Positions 15,379 to 23,621 of a DNA stretch of 25,266 nt are shown in pieces (position 1 is the first letter of the stretch; each line of letters starts with the position of its first letter). The DNA lies in the NCBI GenBank assembly GCA_964591605.1, contig CAZQEN010000070.1:1-25266 (forward strand), read 5' to 3'. The notes beneath the pieces are model-generated. The model was not told the origin of the DNA and ran no database searches. It worked only from the letters and a program-made list of their open reading frames with translations. Position numbers and translations under genes: made by a program. Origin of the DNA: CAYLLT01 sp964591605. GTDB lineage: Bacteria > Planctomycetota > Phycisphaerae > UBA1845 > PWPN01.

Positions 15379-16659
15379 TCAGGTCTGTTCGGCGGCGATG
15401 AGGTCGGCGTACGACTCCCGCTGGCGGATGACCTTGAACTCGGCCTCCCGCACCAGGACTTCGGCGGGGTTGGGGCGGGAGTTGTAGTGGCTGGCCATCA
15501 CGAATCCGTAGGCCCCGGCCGTGAAAACCGCCAGCAGATCACCGCGCTGCATGGGGGGGAGCTTGCGTCCCCTGGCCAGGAAGTCGCCGCTCTCGCACAC
15601 GGGGCCCACCACGTCCATTTCGATCAGCCCGGGGAGGTCCTGGTCCCGTTTTCGGCTGGGCGGGACAAAACCCGCACCGGGGCGTACCGGCCAGACGAAG
15701 TGGTAGGCGTCGTAGAGGACCGGGCGGATCAATTCGCTCATGGAGGCGTCTACGATCAGGAACTGCTTGTCGCCCCCCTGCTTGACGTAGATCGTCCGGG
15801 CCAGAAGCAGGCCGGCGTTGGCGGAGATGGACCGGCCGGGTTCGAGGAAGATGCGCAGGTTTCGCCCGCGCAGGAGGGGGACGATCCGCTCCGCGTAGGC
15901 GCTGGCAGGGGGAGCCTCGCCGCCTTCGTAATGCGCACCGAAACCGCCGCCCAGGTCGAGCGTGTCGATCGTGAAACCGTCCCGGCGAAGCTCGTCAATG
16001 AGGGCAAGGGCCTTCGTGACGGCCTCGACGTAGGGCTCCACGGTGTTGACGGGTGAGCCGATGTGCAGGTGCAGTCCGCAGAGCCGCACGGACGGCGATC
16101 GTCCCAGATCGTGGAACGCTTTGCGGGCCCGTTGAAGATCGACGCCGAATTTGGCCTCGCGTTTGCCGGTCGAAGTGTGGCGGTGTGTCTTGGGGTCGAC
16201 GTCGGGGTTGATGCGCAGGGCCGCCTGGACCGTCTTTTGGCGGCGGGTGGCCAGATCGATGAGATTCGCGAGTTCCGCTTCGGATTCGATGTTGAACGCG
16301 CCGATACCGGCGTCCATGGCCTCATTGATTTCCTTGTCCGTCTTGCCGACGCCGGCATAGAAGATCCTGGCCGGATCGACGCCGGCCTGCCGGGCGCGAT
16401 AGAGCTCGCCGCCGCTCACCACATCCATCCCGGCGCCCTGCTCGGCGAGCAGGCGCAGGATGTGGAGGTTCTGGCAGCTCTTGATGGAATAGCAGATGGT
16501 GGGCTTCAGCTCGGCGAAGGCGGCCGCGATCCGTTTGTAGTGTTCGACCAGGGTCGAGGCGGAGTAGACATAGGTCGGAGTGCCGACGGCGTCGGCAATC
16601 CGTCGAAGTGGCACTTGCTCGCAACACAATTCGCCATCCTGGAAATGAAAGTGATCCAT
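15379..16659 (-). CDS. lysA: diaminopimelate decarboxylase
   Basis: A 426-residue PLP enzyme, fold type III, that decarboxylates meso-diaminopimelate to lysine, the last step of lysine synthesis. The PLP lysine is Lys60 in ICYSIKSCQN. Other family motifs are HIGSPV, the GGGFG phosphate loop, FLEPGRSISANAG and VCESGDFLA with the active-site Cys supplied from the partner subunit. The end, FTAGAYGFVMASHYNSRPNPAEVLV, is typical. The ATG at 16659 has no Shine-Dalgarno sequence; a promoter places transcription at or within 2 nt of the ATG, so the mRNA is probably leaderless. It lies upstream of the rpmF operon on the same strand, with a promoter between them. Confidence 0.96.
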   Translation of the reverse strand: MDHFHFQDGELCCEQVPLRRIADAVGTPTYVYSASTLVEHYKRIAAAFAELKPTICYSIKSCQNLHILRLLAEQGAGMDVVSGGELYRARQAGVDPARIFYAGVGKTDKEINEAMDAGIGAFNIESEAELANLIDLATRRQKTVQAALRINPDVDPKTHRHTSTGKREAKFGVDLQRARKAFHDLGRSPSVRLCGLHLHIGSPVNTVEPYVEAVTKALALIDELRRDGFTIDTLDLGGGFGAHYEGGEAPPASAYAERIVPLLRGRNLRIFLEPGRSISANAGLLLARTIYVKQGGDKQFLIVDASMSELIRPVLYDAYHFVWPVRPGAGFVPPSRKRDQDLPGLIEMDVVGPVCESGDFLARGRKLPPMQRGDLLAVFTAGAYGFVMASHYNSRPNPAEVLVREAEFKVIRQRESYADLIAAEQT

Positions 16660-16667
16660 ACATTGCG

Positions 16668-16696
16668 ATTACACGCGATTCGTCCCGCCGAATCAA
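16668..16696 (-). promoter_or_regulatory. lysA promoter (probably leaderless)
   Basis: On the minus strand, TTGATT (16696-16691), a 17-base spacer and TGTAAT (16673-16668), followed by 8 bases and the lysA ATG. With the usual 6-8 base distance, transcription begins at or within 2 bases of the ATG. Confidence 0.6.
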
Positions 16697-16823
16697 TTCC
16701 GGGCGGCTGGCCGAGGCTGTCCTGACGGTGTCCTAGTGGGGCCGTGCAAGGACCGCATTGAGGCAGCCCCCCCCTGCCGGTACAGTGGCGGACATCGAGC
16801 CGTTGAATCCCGAGGTGTTGCCC

Positions 16824-17225
16824 GTGGAACCGACCCGAGGTGTTGTCGCCGTCATTGAGGACCAAGGACGGCTGCTCGTCATTCGTCGAGCGGAGGGGAT
16901 TCGAGCGGGCGGAAGCTGGTGTTTTCCGGGGGGCGCCATTGAAGCCGGCGAGACGCCGGCGGAGGCGGTCATCCGGGAAATGCGTGAAGAGCTTGGCGCG
17001 CAAGTGATGCCGTTGCAAGAGGTTTGGGAGTGGCGGCGGCAGGATGGGTGGCTGGTTCTCTCCTGGTGGCGAGCAGAGCTGGTCGATGCAGGGGCGGTTC
17101 TGAGGCCCGATCCGGCGGAAGTGGCCGAGTTTCGCTGGGCCCGTCCGGATGAGATTCGCCGGCTGCAACCGTCGCTGCCCAGCAACGAAGCATTTCTGGA
17201 CCGGTTCTATCCGGTGCAAGACTGA
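16824..17225 (+). CDS. Nudix hydrolase
   Basis: A small pyrophosphohydrolase, about 133 residues from this start. The full Nudix box is present, GAIEAGETPAEAVIREMREELGA (described as G-x5-E-x7-R-E-x2-E-E-x-G), with the metal-binding glutamates intact. FPGG precedes it and an EFRWARPDEI segment follows, as in MutT-like enzymes that act on nucleotide or nucleotide-sugar diphosphates; the substrate is not evident. The start is uncertain: GTG 16824 has GAGG 8 bases upstream and gives a normal N terminus (EPTRGVVAVIED); a GTG at 16785 or a TTG at 16758 would lengthen it. It is divergent from lysA and followed by a terminator. Confidence 0.9.
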   Translation: MEPTRGVVAVIEDQGRLLVIRRAEGIRAGGSWCFPGGAIEAGETPAEAVIREMREELGAQVMPLQEVWEWRRQDGWLVLSWWRAELVDAGAVLRPDPAEVAEFRWARPDEIRRLQPSLPSNEAFLDRFYPVQD

Positions 17226-17240
17226 GCCGCGGGATGGACC

Positions 17241-17269
17241 TTGCTGCTGGTCTGGCCGATGATTAAAAT
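17241..17269 (+). promoter_or_regulatory. possible promoter between Nudix gene and pseudopilin
   Basis: TTGCTG (17241-17246), a 17-base spacer, and TAAAAT (17264-17269) in a locally AT-rich patch. Transcription from about 17276 would reach the terminator at 17304-17338 after only about 60 bases. The match may be fortuitous. Confidence 0.3.
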
Positions 17270-17303
17270 GTATTAGTACAGATGGAAGCCGTCGCGGCAA
17301 CGG

Positions 17304-17338
17304 GTCACTCCAGGCAGTCGCGCCCGGAGTGACTTTTT
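17304..17338 (+). terminator. rho-independent terminator after Nudix gene
   Basis: GTCACTCC (17304-17311) pairs perfectly with GGAGTGAC (17326-17333) across a 14-base loop, followed by five T residues (17334-17338). It lies 80 bases after the Nudix stop codon and about 140 before the pseudopilin ATG, separating the two genes. Confidence 0.75.
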
Positions 17339-17480
17339 CCGGGCTTGCTGACTGAAGCGTTTTAGTTGTCGACCGGCGCCCATCGATTCCCCGGGAGGCG
17401 GCGGCGCAGGGCGAAGCATGCCCGGGCGCAGCGGCCTCGAGGTTCGACTCGCCGCAGACTGTCGCTCGACAGGTGTTTCC

Positions 17481-18323
17481 ATGAAGGCTCCACACTCCAG
17501 GTCCGGCTTCACGCTGATTGAAGTGCTCGTGGTGGCGGCGATCATCTCGCTGCTGGTGGCGATTCTGCTGCCGTCGCTGTCGCGGGCCCGCGATCAGACG
17601 CGGTTGGTGGCGTGCCAGTCCAACGTGCGTCAACTGGGCATGGCCACACAGATGTACGTGGCCGCGAACCGGGGGCGGTTCCCGGCGGACTCCAAGGCGC
17701 ATGACTACGGCTACGACTGGATCGGCCGCCACTCGCCGACGGGCAAGGTGATCCCCGAGGGGGGGAGCATCTGGCGTTACATGAACAAGGCCCGGGACGC
17801 GTACAGTTGTCCGTCGGAGACGCGCAAAGGCAATACGTGGTGGCATTACTCGGCGAACGTGATGCTGTCGGGGGCGCCGGCGGAGCTGGCCGTGGGCGCG
17901 CATCATCCGGCCTACCCGCCGGAGACGTACCTGACGATGAACCGCGGTGATCACCGGGTGAACATGAAGAACTTTGACGGCGTTCCCCTCTATGCAGAGG
18001 AGACGTGGGCTTCGCTGCAGACGGTGACGGACGGCGAGTGGACGGGCGACGACGGTTTCGAGACGCGGCACCTGAAGTCGGGGGCCCGGGACATGGCGGC
18101 GGGGACAGTGGCCTATCACGACGGCCATGCGGGCATCCTGCGGCTCCCTCAGGATCGAAGCGTTGCCAACTGGCAGCAGCGTTTCTTCCGCGCGGACGAC
18201 ATGTGCATCCGCACGTCGGCGACGAAGTGGATCAGCATGGAGGACATCAACTTCTCGACGCCCAAGGGTGCGTACGGGCTGCTGGCGGGCAAGGGGGCCA
18301 CCAGCAAGAAGCAGCATCACTGA
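17481..18323 (+). CDS. type II secretion/pilus-type pseudopilin with planctomycete-type tail
   Basis: A 280-residue protein with a type III prepilin signal: short leader MKAPHSRSG, cleaved before the Phe of FTLIEVLVVAAIISLLVAILLPSL, which forms the hydrophobic alpha helix. After QTRLVACQSNVRQLGMATQMYVAANRGRFP, usual in Planctomycetota, comes a globular tail of about 210 residues with three Cys and a late AYHDGHAGILRL segment resembling the DG-type C-terminal motif of this family. Dozens of such genes per genome are common in this phylum. ATG 17481 has AGGTG 5 bases upstream and puts the prepilin signal at the N terminus; a longer ORF from 17418 would not. Role is likely extracellular or envelope; the machinery is not nearby. 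Confidence 0.9.
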   Translation: MKAPHSRSGFTLIEVLVVAAIISLLVAILLPSLSRARDQTRLVACQSNVRQLGMATQMYVAANRGRFPADSKAHDYGYDWIGRHSPTGKVIPEGGSIWRYMNKARDAYSCPSETRKGNTWWHYSANVMLSGAPAELAVGAHHPAYPPETYLTMNRGDHRVNMKNFDGVPLYAEETWASLQTVTDGEWTGDDGFETRHLKSGARDMAAGTVAYHDGHAGILRLPQDRSVANWQQRFFRADDMCIRTSATKWISMEDINFSTPKGAYGLLAGKGATSKKQHH

Positions 18324-18441
18324 GGGGCATCGGTCCTGGGTACTGAAGGACCGGTGGGCGCCCGCCTGCCGGCTCCTTTCGTTTTCGGGGGTAGCGCGGC
18401 CTGGCCGCTGGCGATGTGCAATGCCGGGCCGCGCATCCGCG

Positions 18442-19029
18442 TCAGATCAGCTTCATCAGCAACGGCAACTCGGTCAGTTGGCGAATCACGTGGTCGGCCT
18501 GATCGGCGAATGAGGGCACGGGTCCATCACCGATCATCAGGACGGTCCGGGTGCCGGCGGCGCGGCCGGCTTGAATGTCGAAGAGATAGTCGCCCACCAT
18601 CCAGGCCCGCCTGGGCAATACGCCCCAGCGGCGGCACATTGCCAGAATGGCGTCCGGCGCGGGTTTGACCGGGCCGTCTTCGCGGGTGTGAACGCAATCC
18701 AACTCCATGCCGTGCCGGTCGATCACGATCTGCGTGCACGTGCGGCTGTTGCGGGTCAGGATGCCGACGGGTATCCGGCGGGAACGGAGCGTCTGAATGA
18801 CTTCGATCGCACCGTCGTGCAACTGGCTGGCATGGGCGGCCTCGTGCTCGTGACGTTCGAGAATCGCGACGGCCCGGGCACGGGCGTGAGCGTCCATCTG
18901 TTCGAGGGCCTCAAGGATGGGCGTTCTCGAGGCGGCGGGCAGTCCGATCTCGGCCCGAATGCGGTCAAGGTCGAAGTGCGGGCGGGTCAGCGTGCCGTCG
19001 AGATCGAATATCACACCATGTGCGGCCAT
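18442..19029 (-). CDS. HAD-superfamily hydrolase (phosphoglycolate phosphatase-like)
   Basis: A 195-residue haloacid-dehalogenase-fold phosphatase. Motif I is FDLDGTLT with Asp9 as nucleophile and Asp11 as acid/base. Motif II is the Thr in GILTRNS, the motif III lysine is in GPVKPAPDAI, and motif IV is VGDYLFDIQAG. A helical cap lies between residues 15 and 80, making it a subfamily I enzyme similar to Gph or pyrophosphatase PpaX. The substrate is unknown. It converges with the pseudopilin gene and is divergent from the antiporter gene. Confidence 0.92.
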   Translation of the reverse strand: MAAHGVIFDLDGTLTRPHFDLDRIRAEIGLPAASRTPILEALEQMDAHARARAVAILERHEHEAAHASQLHDGAIEVIQTLRSRRIPVGILTRNSRTCTQIVIDRHGMELDCVHTREDGPVKPAPDAILAMCRRWGVLPRRAWMVGDYLFDIQAGRAAGTRTVLMIGDGPVPSFADQADHVIRQLTELPLLMKLI

Positions 19030-19103
19030 CCGCGACTCCCCACCAGGTTGTCCCCCGAGAGGATTCTGCCCGAAAAGGCGGCTGGTGGCGACCCGGGACC
19101 GGC

Positions 19104-19132
19104 TTGGTTTCAGAGCAGGGCACCCATATAGT
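19104..19132 (+). promoter_or_regulatory. promoter of the antiporter gene
   Basis: TTGGTT (19104-19109), a 17-base spacer and TATAGT (19127-19132). Transcription would start near 19139, leaving a leader of about 46 bases before the ATG at 19185. Confidence 0.5.
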
Positions 19133-19184
19133 CATTCCGCGCCAGCGGGCATAGCACAGCGACACCGGGAGAGACGGCGGCCCC

Positions 19185-21404
19185 ATGGATCACCATCAGA
19201 TCGAAACCATGCTGCAGACGGTGGTGGTCGCGCTCAGCGGCGGCGTGCTGCTGATCATGCTCTCGTACTGGCTGCGCGTCCCAGCGATCGTGGTGCTGCT
19301 GCCGGGGGGCGTGCTCCTGGGTCCGATGTTCCTGAACATCGTGCGATCTGAGACGCTCGGGTCGGGCCTGAACGTCCTGATTTCCCTGGCGGTGGCCATC
19401 ATCCTGTTCGAGGGGGGTCTGACGCTCAACGTCCAGCGCTACCGTGAGGCATCGGGCGTGATCCGGCGTATTCTCACGGTGGGCGTGGTCACGACCTGGA
19501 TGGGGACCGCGCTGGCGATCTGGATGATCGTGGGACTGGACCTGAACCAGTCCATTCTGGCGGCGAGCATGGTCATCGTCACCGGCCCGACCGTCATCAC
19601 ACCTCTGCTGAAGCGCATCCGGGTGACCCCGCGGCTGCACACGATCCTGCACTGGGAGGGGGTATTGATCGATCCGATCGGGGTGTTCATCGCCATCCTG
19701 TGGTTCGAGTGGATCAGCGGCGGCCAAGGCCAGACGGTGATTGCGCAGTCGGCGCTGCGGGTTCTGTACGGACTGGGCATCGGGATCGCGGGCGGGCTGG
19801 CGGCCGCTCAGGCGGTGGCCCGGCGGCTAGCGCCCGAGCACCTGGTCAATGTGTTCACGCTGGCGTCGGCCATCCTGATTTTTGGGCTGGCGGAGCTTTT
19901 TGCCTCTGAATCCGGGCTGCTGGCGGTGACCGTGGCGGGCCTGGTCGTCGGGCTCCAGAAGCCGGCGGAGCTCAAGCAGATACAGCAGTTCAAATCGGAG
20001 CTGACCGACCTGGCGATCGGGATGCTGTTCGTTCTGCTCGCCGCCCGGCTGGAGTTCAGCCAGTTCGCGCAGTTCGGGGCGGCGGGCGTCGCGAGCGTGG
20101 CGGCGGTCATGTTCCTGGTGCGGCCGCTGAACGTGCTGCTCTCGACGGCGGGGTTCGATCTGAACTGGCGGGAGAAGGCGTTCCTCTCGTGGATGGCGCC
20201 GCGGGGGATCGTCGCGGCGTCGATGGCGTCGCTGTTTGCGATCCGGCTCGGGCAGGCCGGGGTGCCGAATGCACGATTCGTCGAGACGTTCACATATTCG
20301 GTGATCGTGGCAACCGTGCTTCTGCAGGGTTTTACGGCCGGCCCGCTGTCGCGGTGGCTGGGGGTCCATGCTCCGCCGGCGACCGGCTGGCTCATCGTGG
20401 GAGCGCATGCGTTCGGGCGGCGGGTCGCGCGATTCATCCGTGAAGCGGCGGGCGTGCAGGTGGTGCTGGCAGATACGAACACGCGGTCGATCTTCGCGGC
20501 GCGGGAGGAGGGGCTGCCGGCGATGGCGATCGATGCCCGCGACACGGCGGAGCTGCCGGAGCGGTACGACATGCAGGGGGTGGGCAATCTTCTGGCCCTC
20601 ACCGACAATCAGGATCTCAATCAGCTCCTGTGTCAGCGCTGGTCGGACGTGATGGGCAGGACGCACGTGTACCGCTGGTCGCCGACGCCGCGTCAGGAGG
20701 AGATCGAGGGCAGCGCAGGCCGGCCGGTCTGGACGCATCTGCCCAAGCCCTCGCTGGTGAGCGCAGAGCTGAGCCGCAGCGAGTCGAGTCTGCGGACGGT
20801 GGCCAACGGCCCCCGCGGAGAGGGGGCGCTGGCAGTGGTCGTGGGGAATGAAGTCAGGCTCGATCCGCCCCCGCCGGACAAGCCGGACAAGACGGAACTC
20901 TTCACCTCCGCGCTGTACCTGACGCGGGAGGCGGACTATCTCGCGCGGAGCATCCACCCGACGCTCGTGATGCGGCTGGAGGCGGAGGGGCTCGAGGCGC
21001 TGCTCGGGCGGCTGGTGGATCGGATCGTGCAGCTCATTCCGGCCGTGCCCCGCGACGAGACGGTTCGCGAGCTGCTGGAGCGCGAGCGGACGTTCCCGAC
21101 GCTGCTGGGTCACGGGGTGGCAGTGCCGCATACCTACTGCCGCAAGCTCGATACGCGGATGTGTGCGGTCGGGCAGGTTCCGGGCGGGATGGAGTTCAAG
21201 GCCGGTGCGGAGCCGGTGCACCTGGTTTTCCTGCTGCTGAGTCCGCCGGGTGATCCGGAGGGGCACCTCGCGACGATCGCAGAGATTGCCCGGATGATGC
21301 TCCACGAGGAGACGCGGGAGCGGATGAAGGCGGCACAGAGTGAGGCCGAACTGCTGGAGATCATCCGGCATTACGATCCGGAGACAGCCGCGGGGCGGAT
21401 GTGA
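19185..21404 (+). CDS. cation/proton antiporter fused to TrkA-N-like and PTS EIIA-like domains
   Basis: A 739-residue inner-membrane protein. Residues about 10-390 form a CPA-type (NhaP-like) Na+(K+)/H+ antiporter with about twelve membrane segments; key motifs are VTGPTVITPLL (132-142), EGVLIDPIG (158-166, with the probable ion-binding Asp163) and SWMAPRGIVAAS (335-346). Residues about 400-480 resemble a TrkA-N/RCK nucleotide-binding domain, GWLIVGAHAFGRRVARFI then VVLADTN, although the glycine motif is degenerate. Residues about 600-735 resemble a PtsN/EIIA-Ntr domain: TLLGHGVAVPHTYCRKL, with His649 at the phosphorylation position, and LLLSPPGDPEGHLATIAEIARMM. A phosphorylation- or ligand-controlled cation efflux pump is likely. 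Nif3 follows 15 bases later. Confidence 0.9.
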   Translation: MDHHQIETMLQTVVVALSGGVLLIMLSYWLRVPAIVVLLPGGVLLGPMFLNIVRSETLGSGLNVLISLAVAIILFEGGLTLNVQRYREASGVIRRILTVGVVTTWMGTALAIWMIVGLDLNQSILAASMVIVTGPTVITPLLKRIRVTPRLHTILHWEGVLIDPIGVFIAILWFEWISGGQGQTVIAQSALRVLYGLGIGIAGGLAAAQAVARRLAPEHLVNVFTLASAILIFGLAELFASESGLLAVTVAGLVVGLQKPAELKQIQQFKSELTDLAIGMLFVLLAARLEFSQFAQFGAAGVASVAAVMFLVRPLNVLLSTAGFDLNWREKAFLSWMAPRGIVAASMASLFAIRLGQAGVPNARFVETFTYSVIVATVLLQGFTAGPLSRWLGVHAPPATGWLIVGAHAFGRRVARFIREAAGVQVVLADTNTRSIFAAREEGLPAMAIDARDTAELPERYDMQGVGNLLALTDNQDLNQLLCQRWSDVMGRTHVYRWSPTPRQEEIEGSAGRPVWTHLPKPSLVSAELSRSESSLRTVANGPRGEGALAVVVGNEVRLDPPPPDKPDKTELFTSALYLTREADYLARSIHPTLVMRLEAEGLEALLGRLVDRIVQLIPAVPRDETVRELLERERTFPTLLGHGVAVPHTYCRKLDTRMCAVGQVPGGMEFKAGAEPVHLVFLLLSPPGDPEGHLATIAEIARMMLHEETRERMKAAQSEAELLEIIRHYDPETAAGRM

Positions 21405-21419
21405 TGGGCAGGACTGGAC

Positions 21420-22619
21420 ATGGCGAGAAAGGTGAGACCGACAACAGTGGGCGAGGCGGCGCGGGCGCTCGATGAGCTGGCGCCGCCGGCGCTGGCGCAG
21501 GCGTGGGACAACGTGGGCCTGCTGGCGGGCGACCGCGAGGCGGTGTGCCGGCGGGTGCTGCTGTGCATCGACCTGATGCCGGCGGTGCTGGAGGAGGCGA
21601 TTGCGGGCAAGGCGGATCTGATCGTTGCCTATCACCCGCCGATCTTCAAGCCGGTCTCGCGCTTGATCGCCCAGAGCGACGGGCCGGATGCCCTCGTGCA
21701 CCGGGCGATCCGGACCGGGATCGCGATCTACTCGTCGCACACGGCACTGGACGCGGCGGAGGGCGGGACGAACGACGTGATGGCCGGCCTGTGCGGGCTG
21801 AGCGACGTGCAGCCGTTCGAGTATGTGAGTACGGGCCCGCGGCAGTTCAAGCTGGTGACGTTCGTGCCGGAGGCGGGGGGCGGTGAAACGGCGCCCGCCG
21901 GCCTGGCGGGAGAGGTCCCGTCCGGCAGCCGGGACCTACCGGGGCGGCCGCTGCAGGAGGTGGCGGAGGCGTTGTTCGCGGCGGGGGCGGGGCGAATCGG
22001 GGACTATGAGCAGTGCAGCTTCCGGCTGTCGGGCGAGGGGACGTTCTTCGGGACAGAGGGGACGAGCCCGCGGGTAGGACGGCGCGGGCGGCTGGAAAGA
22101 GTCAGCGAGACCCGTCTGGAAGTGGTGGTCCCGGCCGGGCGGCTGCCCGAGGTGGTCGCCGCGCTGCGGCGGGCACATCCGTACGAGGAGCCGGCGTTCG
22201 ACGTGTACCCGCTGGAGGGCGAGCCGGCGGCGGGGATCGGGCGGGTCGGCTCACTGCCCGATGGCACGACGCTGGGCAAGCTTGCCGCGCAGCTCAAGAA
22301 GGCGACGGGCTCGCGGGTGGCGATGATGGTGGGCGCGCCGGGGACGCGCGTGCGGCGGGCGGCCGTGTGTGTGGGGGCAGCGGGCCGGCTGCCGCTGGAG
22401 AAACCGCGTTCGGCCGACGCGGACGTGATCGTCACCGGCGAAATCCGCCACCACGACGCCCTGACGCTGCTGCGGCTGGGCAAATGCGCGGTCGCCCTGG
22501 GCCACTGGGAGAGCGAACGCCCGGCCCTGGCGCCGCTGGGCCGGCGGCTGGTTCAGAGACTCCCCGGCCTGAGAGTTATGCTGAGCCGCCGCGAGGTGGG
22601 GCCGCTGACGGCGGTGTGA
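21420..22619 (+). CDS. Nif3/DUF34-like dinuclear metal-centre protein
   Basis: A 399-residue protein of the NIF3 (YbgI/DUF34) family, toroidal hexamers with two metal ions per subunit. Ligand motifs are the His in VAYHPPIFKP, His and Asp in SSHTALDAAEGGTND, and the C-terminal VTGEIRHHDALTLL with GHWESERPAL. The middle insert (about residues 150-290), with RRAHPYEEPAFDVYPLE, is the extra alpha/beta domain of the long form of the family. Biochemical function is debated (GTP cyclohydrolase-like or nucleotide hydrolase claims). It starts 15 bases after the antiporter stop, so the two are probably co-transcribed; no obvious functional tie. Confidence 0.94.
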   Translation: MARKVRPTTVGEAARALDELAPPALAQAWDNVGLLAGDREAVCRRVLLCIDLMPAVLEEAIAGKADLIVAYHPPIFKPVSRLIAQSDGPDALVHRAIRTGIAIYSSHTALDAAEGGTNDVMAGLCGLSDVQPFEYVSTGPRQFKLVTFVPEAGGGETAPAGLAGEVPSGSRDLPGRPLQEVAEALFAAGAGRIGDYEQCSFRLSGEGTFFGTEGTSPRVGRRGRLERVSETRLEVVVPAGRLPEVVAALRRAHPYEEPAFDVYPLEGEPAAGIGRVGSLPDGTTLGKLAAQLKKATGSRVAMMVGAPGTRVRRAAVCVGAAGRLPLEKPRSADADVIVTGEIRHHDALTLLRLGKCAVALGHWESERPALAPLGRRLVQRLPGLRVMLSRREVGPLTAV

Positions 22620-22639
22620 GGCGGGGCGCAGACGCGGCG

Positions 22640-23296
22640 TCAGTATTGGCCCGTTCCGTGACAAAAAGGGCATGAATCGTGCCAGACTCGCCGCGAGAGC
22701 ACGGCCTTGGAGGCGAACAACCAGAGGAACAGGGGGGCGGCCGAGAGAGCCAGCACAAGGCTCCAGAAATCTCCAGGCCTTCGGCCCAAGTCGATGAAGC
22801 CATTGATGCCCAGATAGGCAAAGACAACACAGCCGATGCATGCGCCGAGCATCGTCAGAGGCATGAACGAGAACGTCCTCCCGCTGCCCTTGCAGTCCGG
22901 GCAACACTCGAGATCATCGGTTTGCAGCGGTCTCGCGTGGCTCGCGATTCTCAATTCCCTGAGCTCGGCGCGCTTTGAAACAATTCCTCTGAGCCCAAGC
23001 CATGCGGCAACGATCCCTGCAGCCATCGCGGGGGTCAACAGGCCGGCGGACTGGAGGTACAGCTTCACCACGACCGCGGCGGCGATCACTGCCGCGAGAA
23101 CGATCGCGAGACCGAGCAGGTGGATCCGAAGACTTCTGCGGGTGTTTCTGATCTCAGCCGCTTGTCTCGGAGTCGGAATGCGCAGGCCGCACTCCGGGCA
23201 TTTTGCGCCGACGGGGCGGGTTCGCAGGTCAAAATCGCAGGATGGACAGTGGAATGGACACCCAGCCGAAGCCGTTTTGCCTGGAAGTTCCGCCAT
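22640..23296 (-). CDS. zinc-ribbon membrane protein with two CxxCxGxG-like knuckles
   Basis: A 218-residue protein, unassigned. The N terminus has a zinc ribbon, CPSC near residues 17-20 and CPEC near 33-36. Two hydrophobic segments follow (about 58-80 and 86-105), then a CCPDCKGSG knuckle near 130-138, two more hydrophobic segments (about 145-165 and 180-200), and a CPFCHGTG knuckle at the extreme C terminus. The last two resemble the Cys-rich repeats of DnaJ and may together bind one zinc. The ATG at 23296 is preferred; a GTG lies one codon earlier. It follows the upstream gene's stop (23301-23303) within 4 bases, so it is translationally coupled. It is convergent with nif3. Confidence 0.72.
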   Translation of the reverse strand: MAELPGKTASAGCPFHCPSCDFDLRTRPVGAKCPECGLRIPTPRQAAEIRNTRRSLRIHLLGLAIVLAAVIAAAVVVKLYLQSAGLLTPAMAAGIVAAWLGLRGIVSKRAELRELRIASHARPLQTDDLECCPDCKGSGRTFSFMPLTMLGACIGCVVFAYLGINGFIDLGRRPGDFWSLVLALSAAPLFLWLFASKAVLSRRVWHDSCPFCHGTGQY

Positions 23297-23300
23297 CACC

Positions 23301-23621
23301 TCAAAGAACCTCGATCGGGTATGTGGTCATCCAGATATCGATTTGTTCGAATCGCGTCTTTGCGCGCTCCTTGAACGCGCGGAAGAACTCGCGGCTTTCG
23401 GATAAGTCGGGTGCGTCGACGAAGATGCGGACCAGGTCATCGCGGTACACCTGGCCCTCCTGCTGCCAGAGCCCGCGAATCACCTGAGTCTCCGAAGAGA
23501 CGGCCCCAAAGCGCTCGCGCAGCTCAAGCAGTGTGTCCGCGATCAGGTCCTCCGGGACAGGGCGGCCGTCGTTAAACCGCGGGGGCAGCAGAATCTCGAA
23601 CCGTCGGAACGCTGTGCTCAT
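23301..23621 (-). CDS. conserved small protein, unknown (second of overlapping pair)
   Basis: A 106-residue soluble protein. It reads as a compact alpha/beta protein: FRRFEILLPPRFNDGRPVPEDLIADTLLELRERFG, then a central strand region ending YRDDLVRIFVDAPD, and a C-terminal helix FFRAFKERAKTRFEQIDIWMTTYPIEVL. No membrane segment or known catalytic motif is seen. The first 50 bases overlap the end of the preceding small gene (23572-23793) in another frame, a strong sign of coupled translation. The chosen ATG at 23621 begins at the conserved-looking part; the longer ORF to 23753 is low-complexity Arg/Ser sequence antisense to the neighbour's frame. Function unknown; a role with its partner is likely. 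Confidence 0.72.
   Translation of the reverse strand: MSTAFRRFEILLPPRFNDGRPVPEDLIADTLLELRERFGAVSSETQVIRGLWQQEGQVYRDDLVRIFVDAPDLSESREFFRAFKERAKTRFEQIDIWMTTYPIEVL

Noticed and set aside
18331..18353. Hairpin CGGTCC/GGACCG between the pseudopilin and HAD genes as a terminator
   Set aside because: Only 6 bp with an 11-base loop and no T run on either strand.
19827..21740. A 637-codon minus-strand open frame opposite the antiporter
   Set aside because: Arg/His/Pro-rich shadow without domains, antisense to a gene with clear membrane and EIIA motifs.
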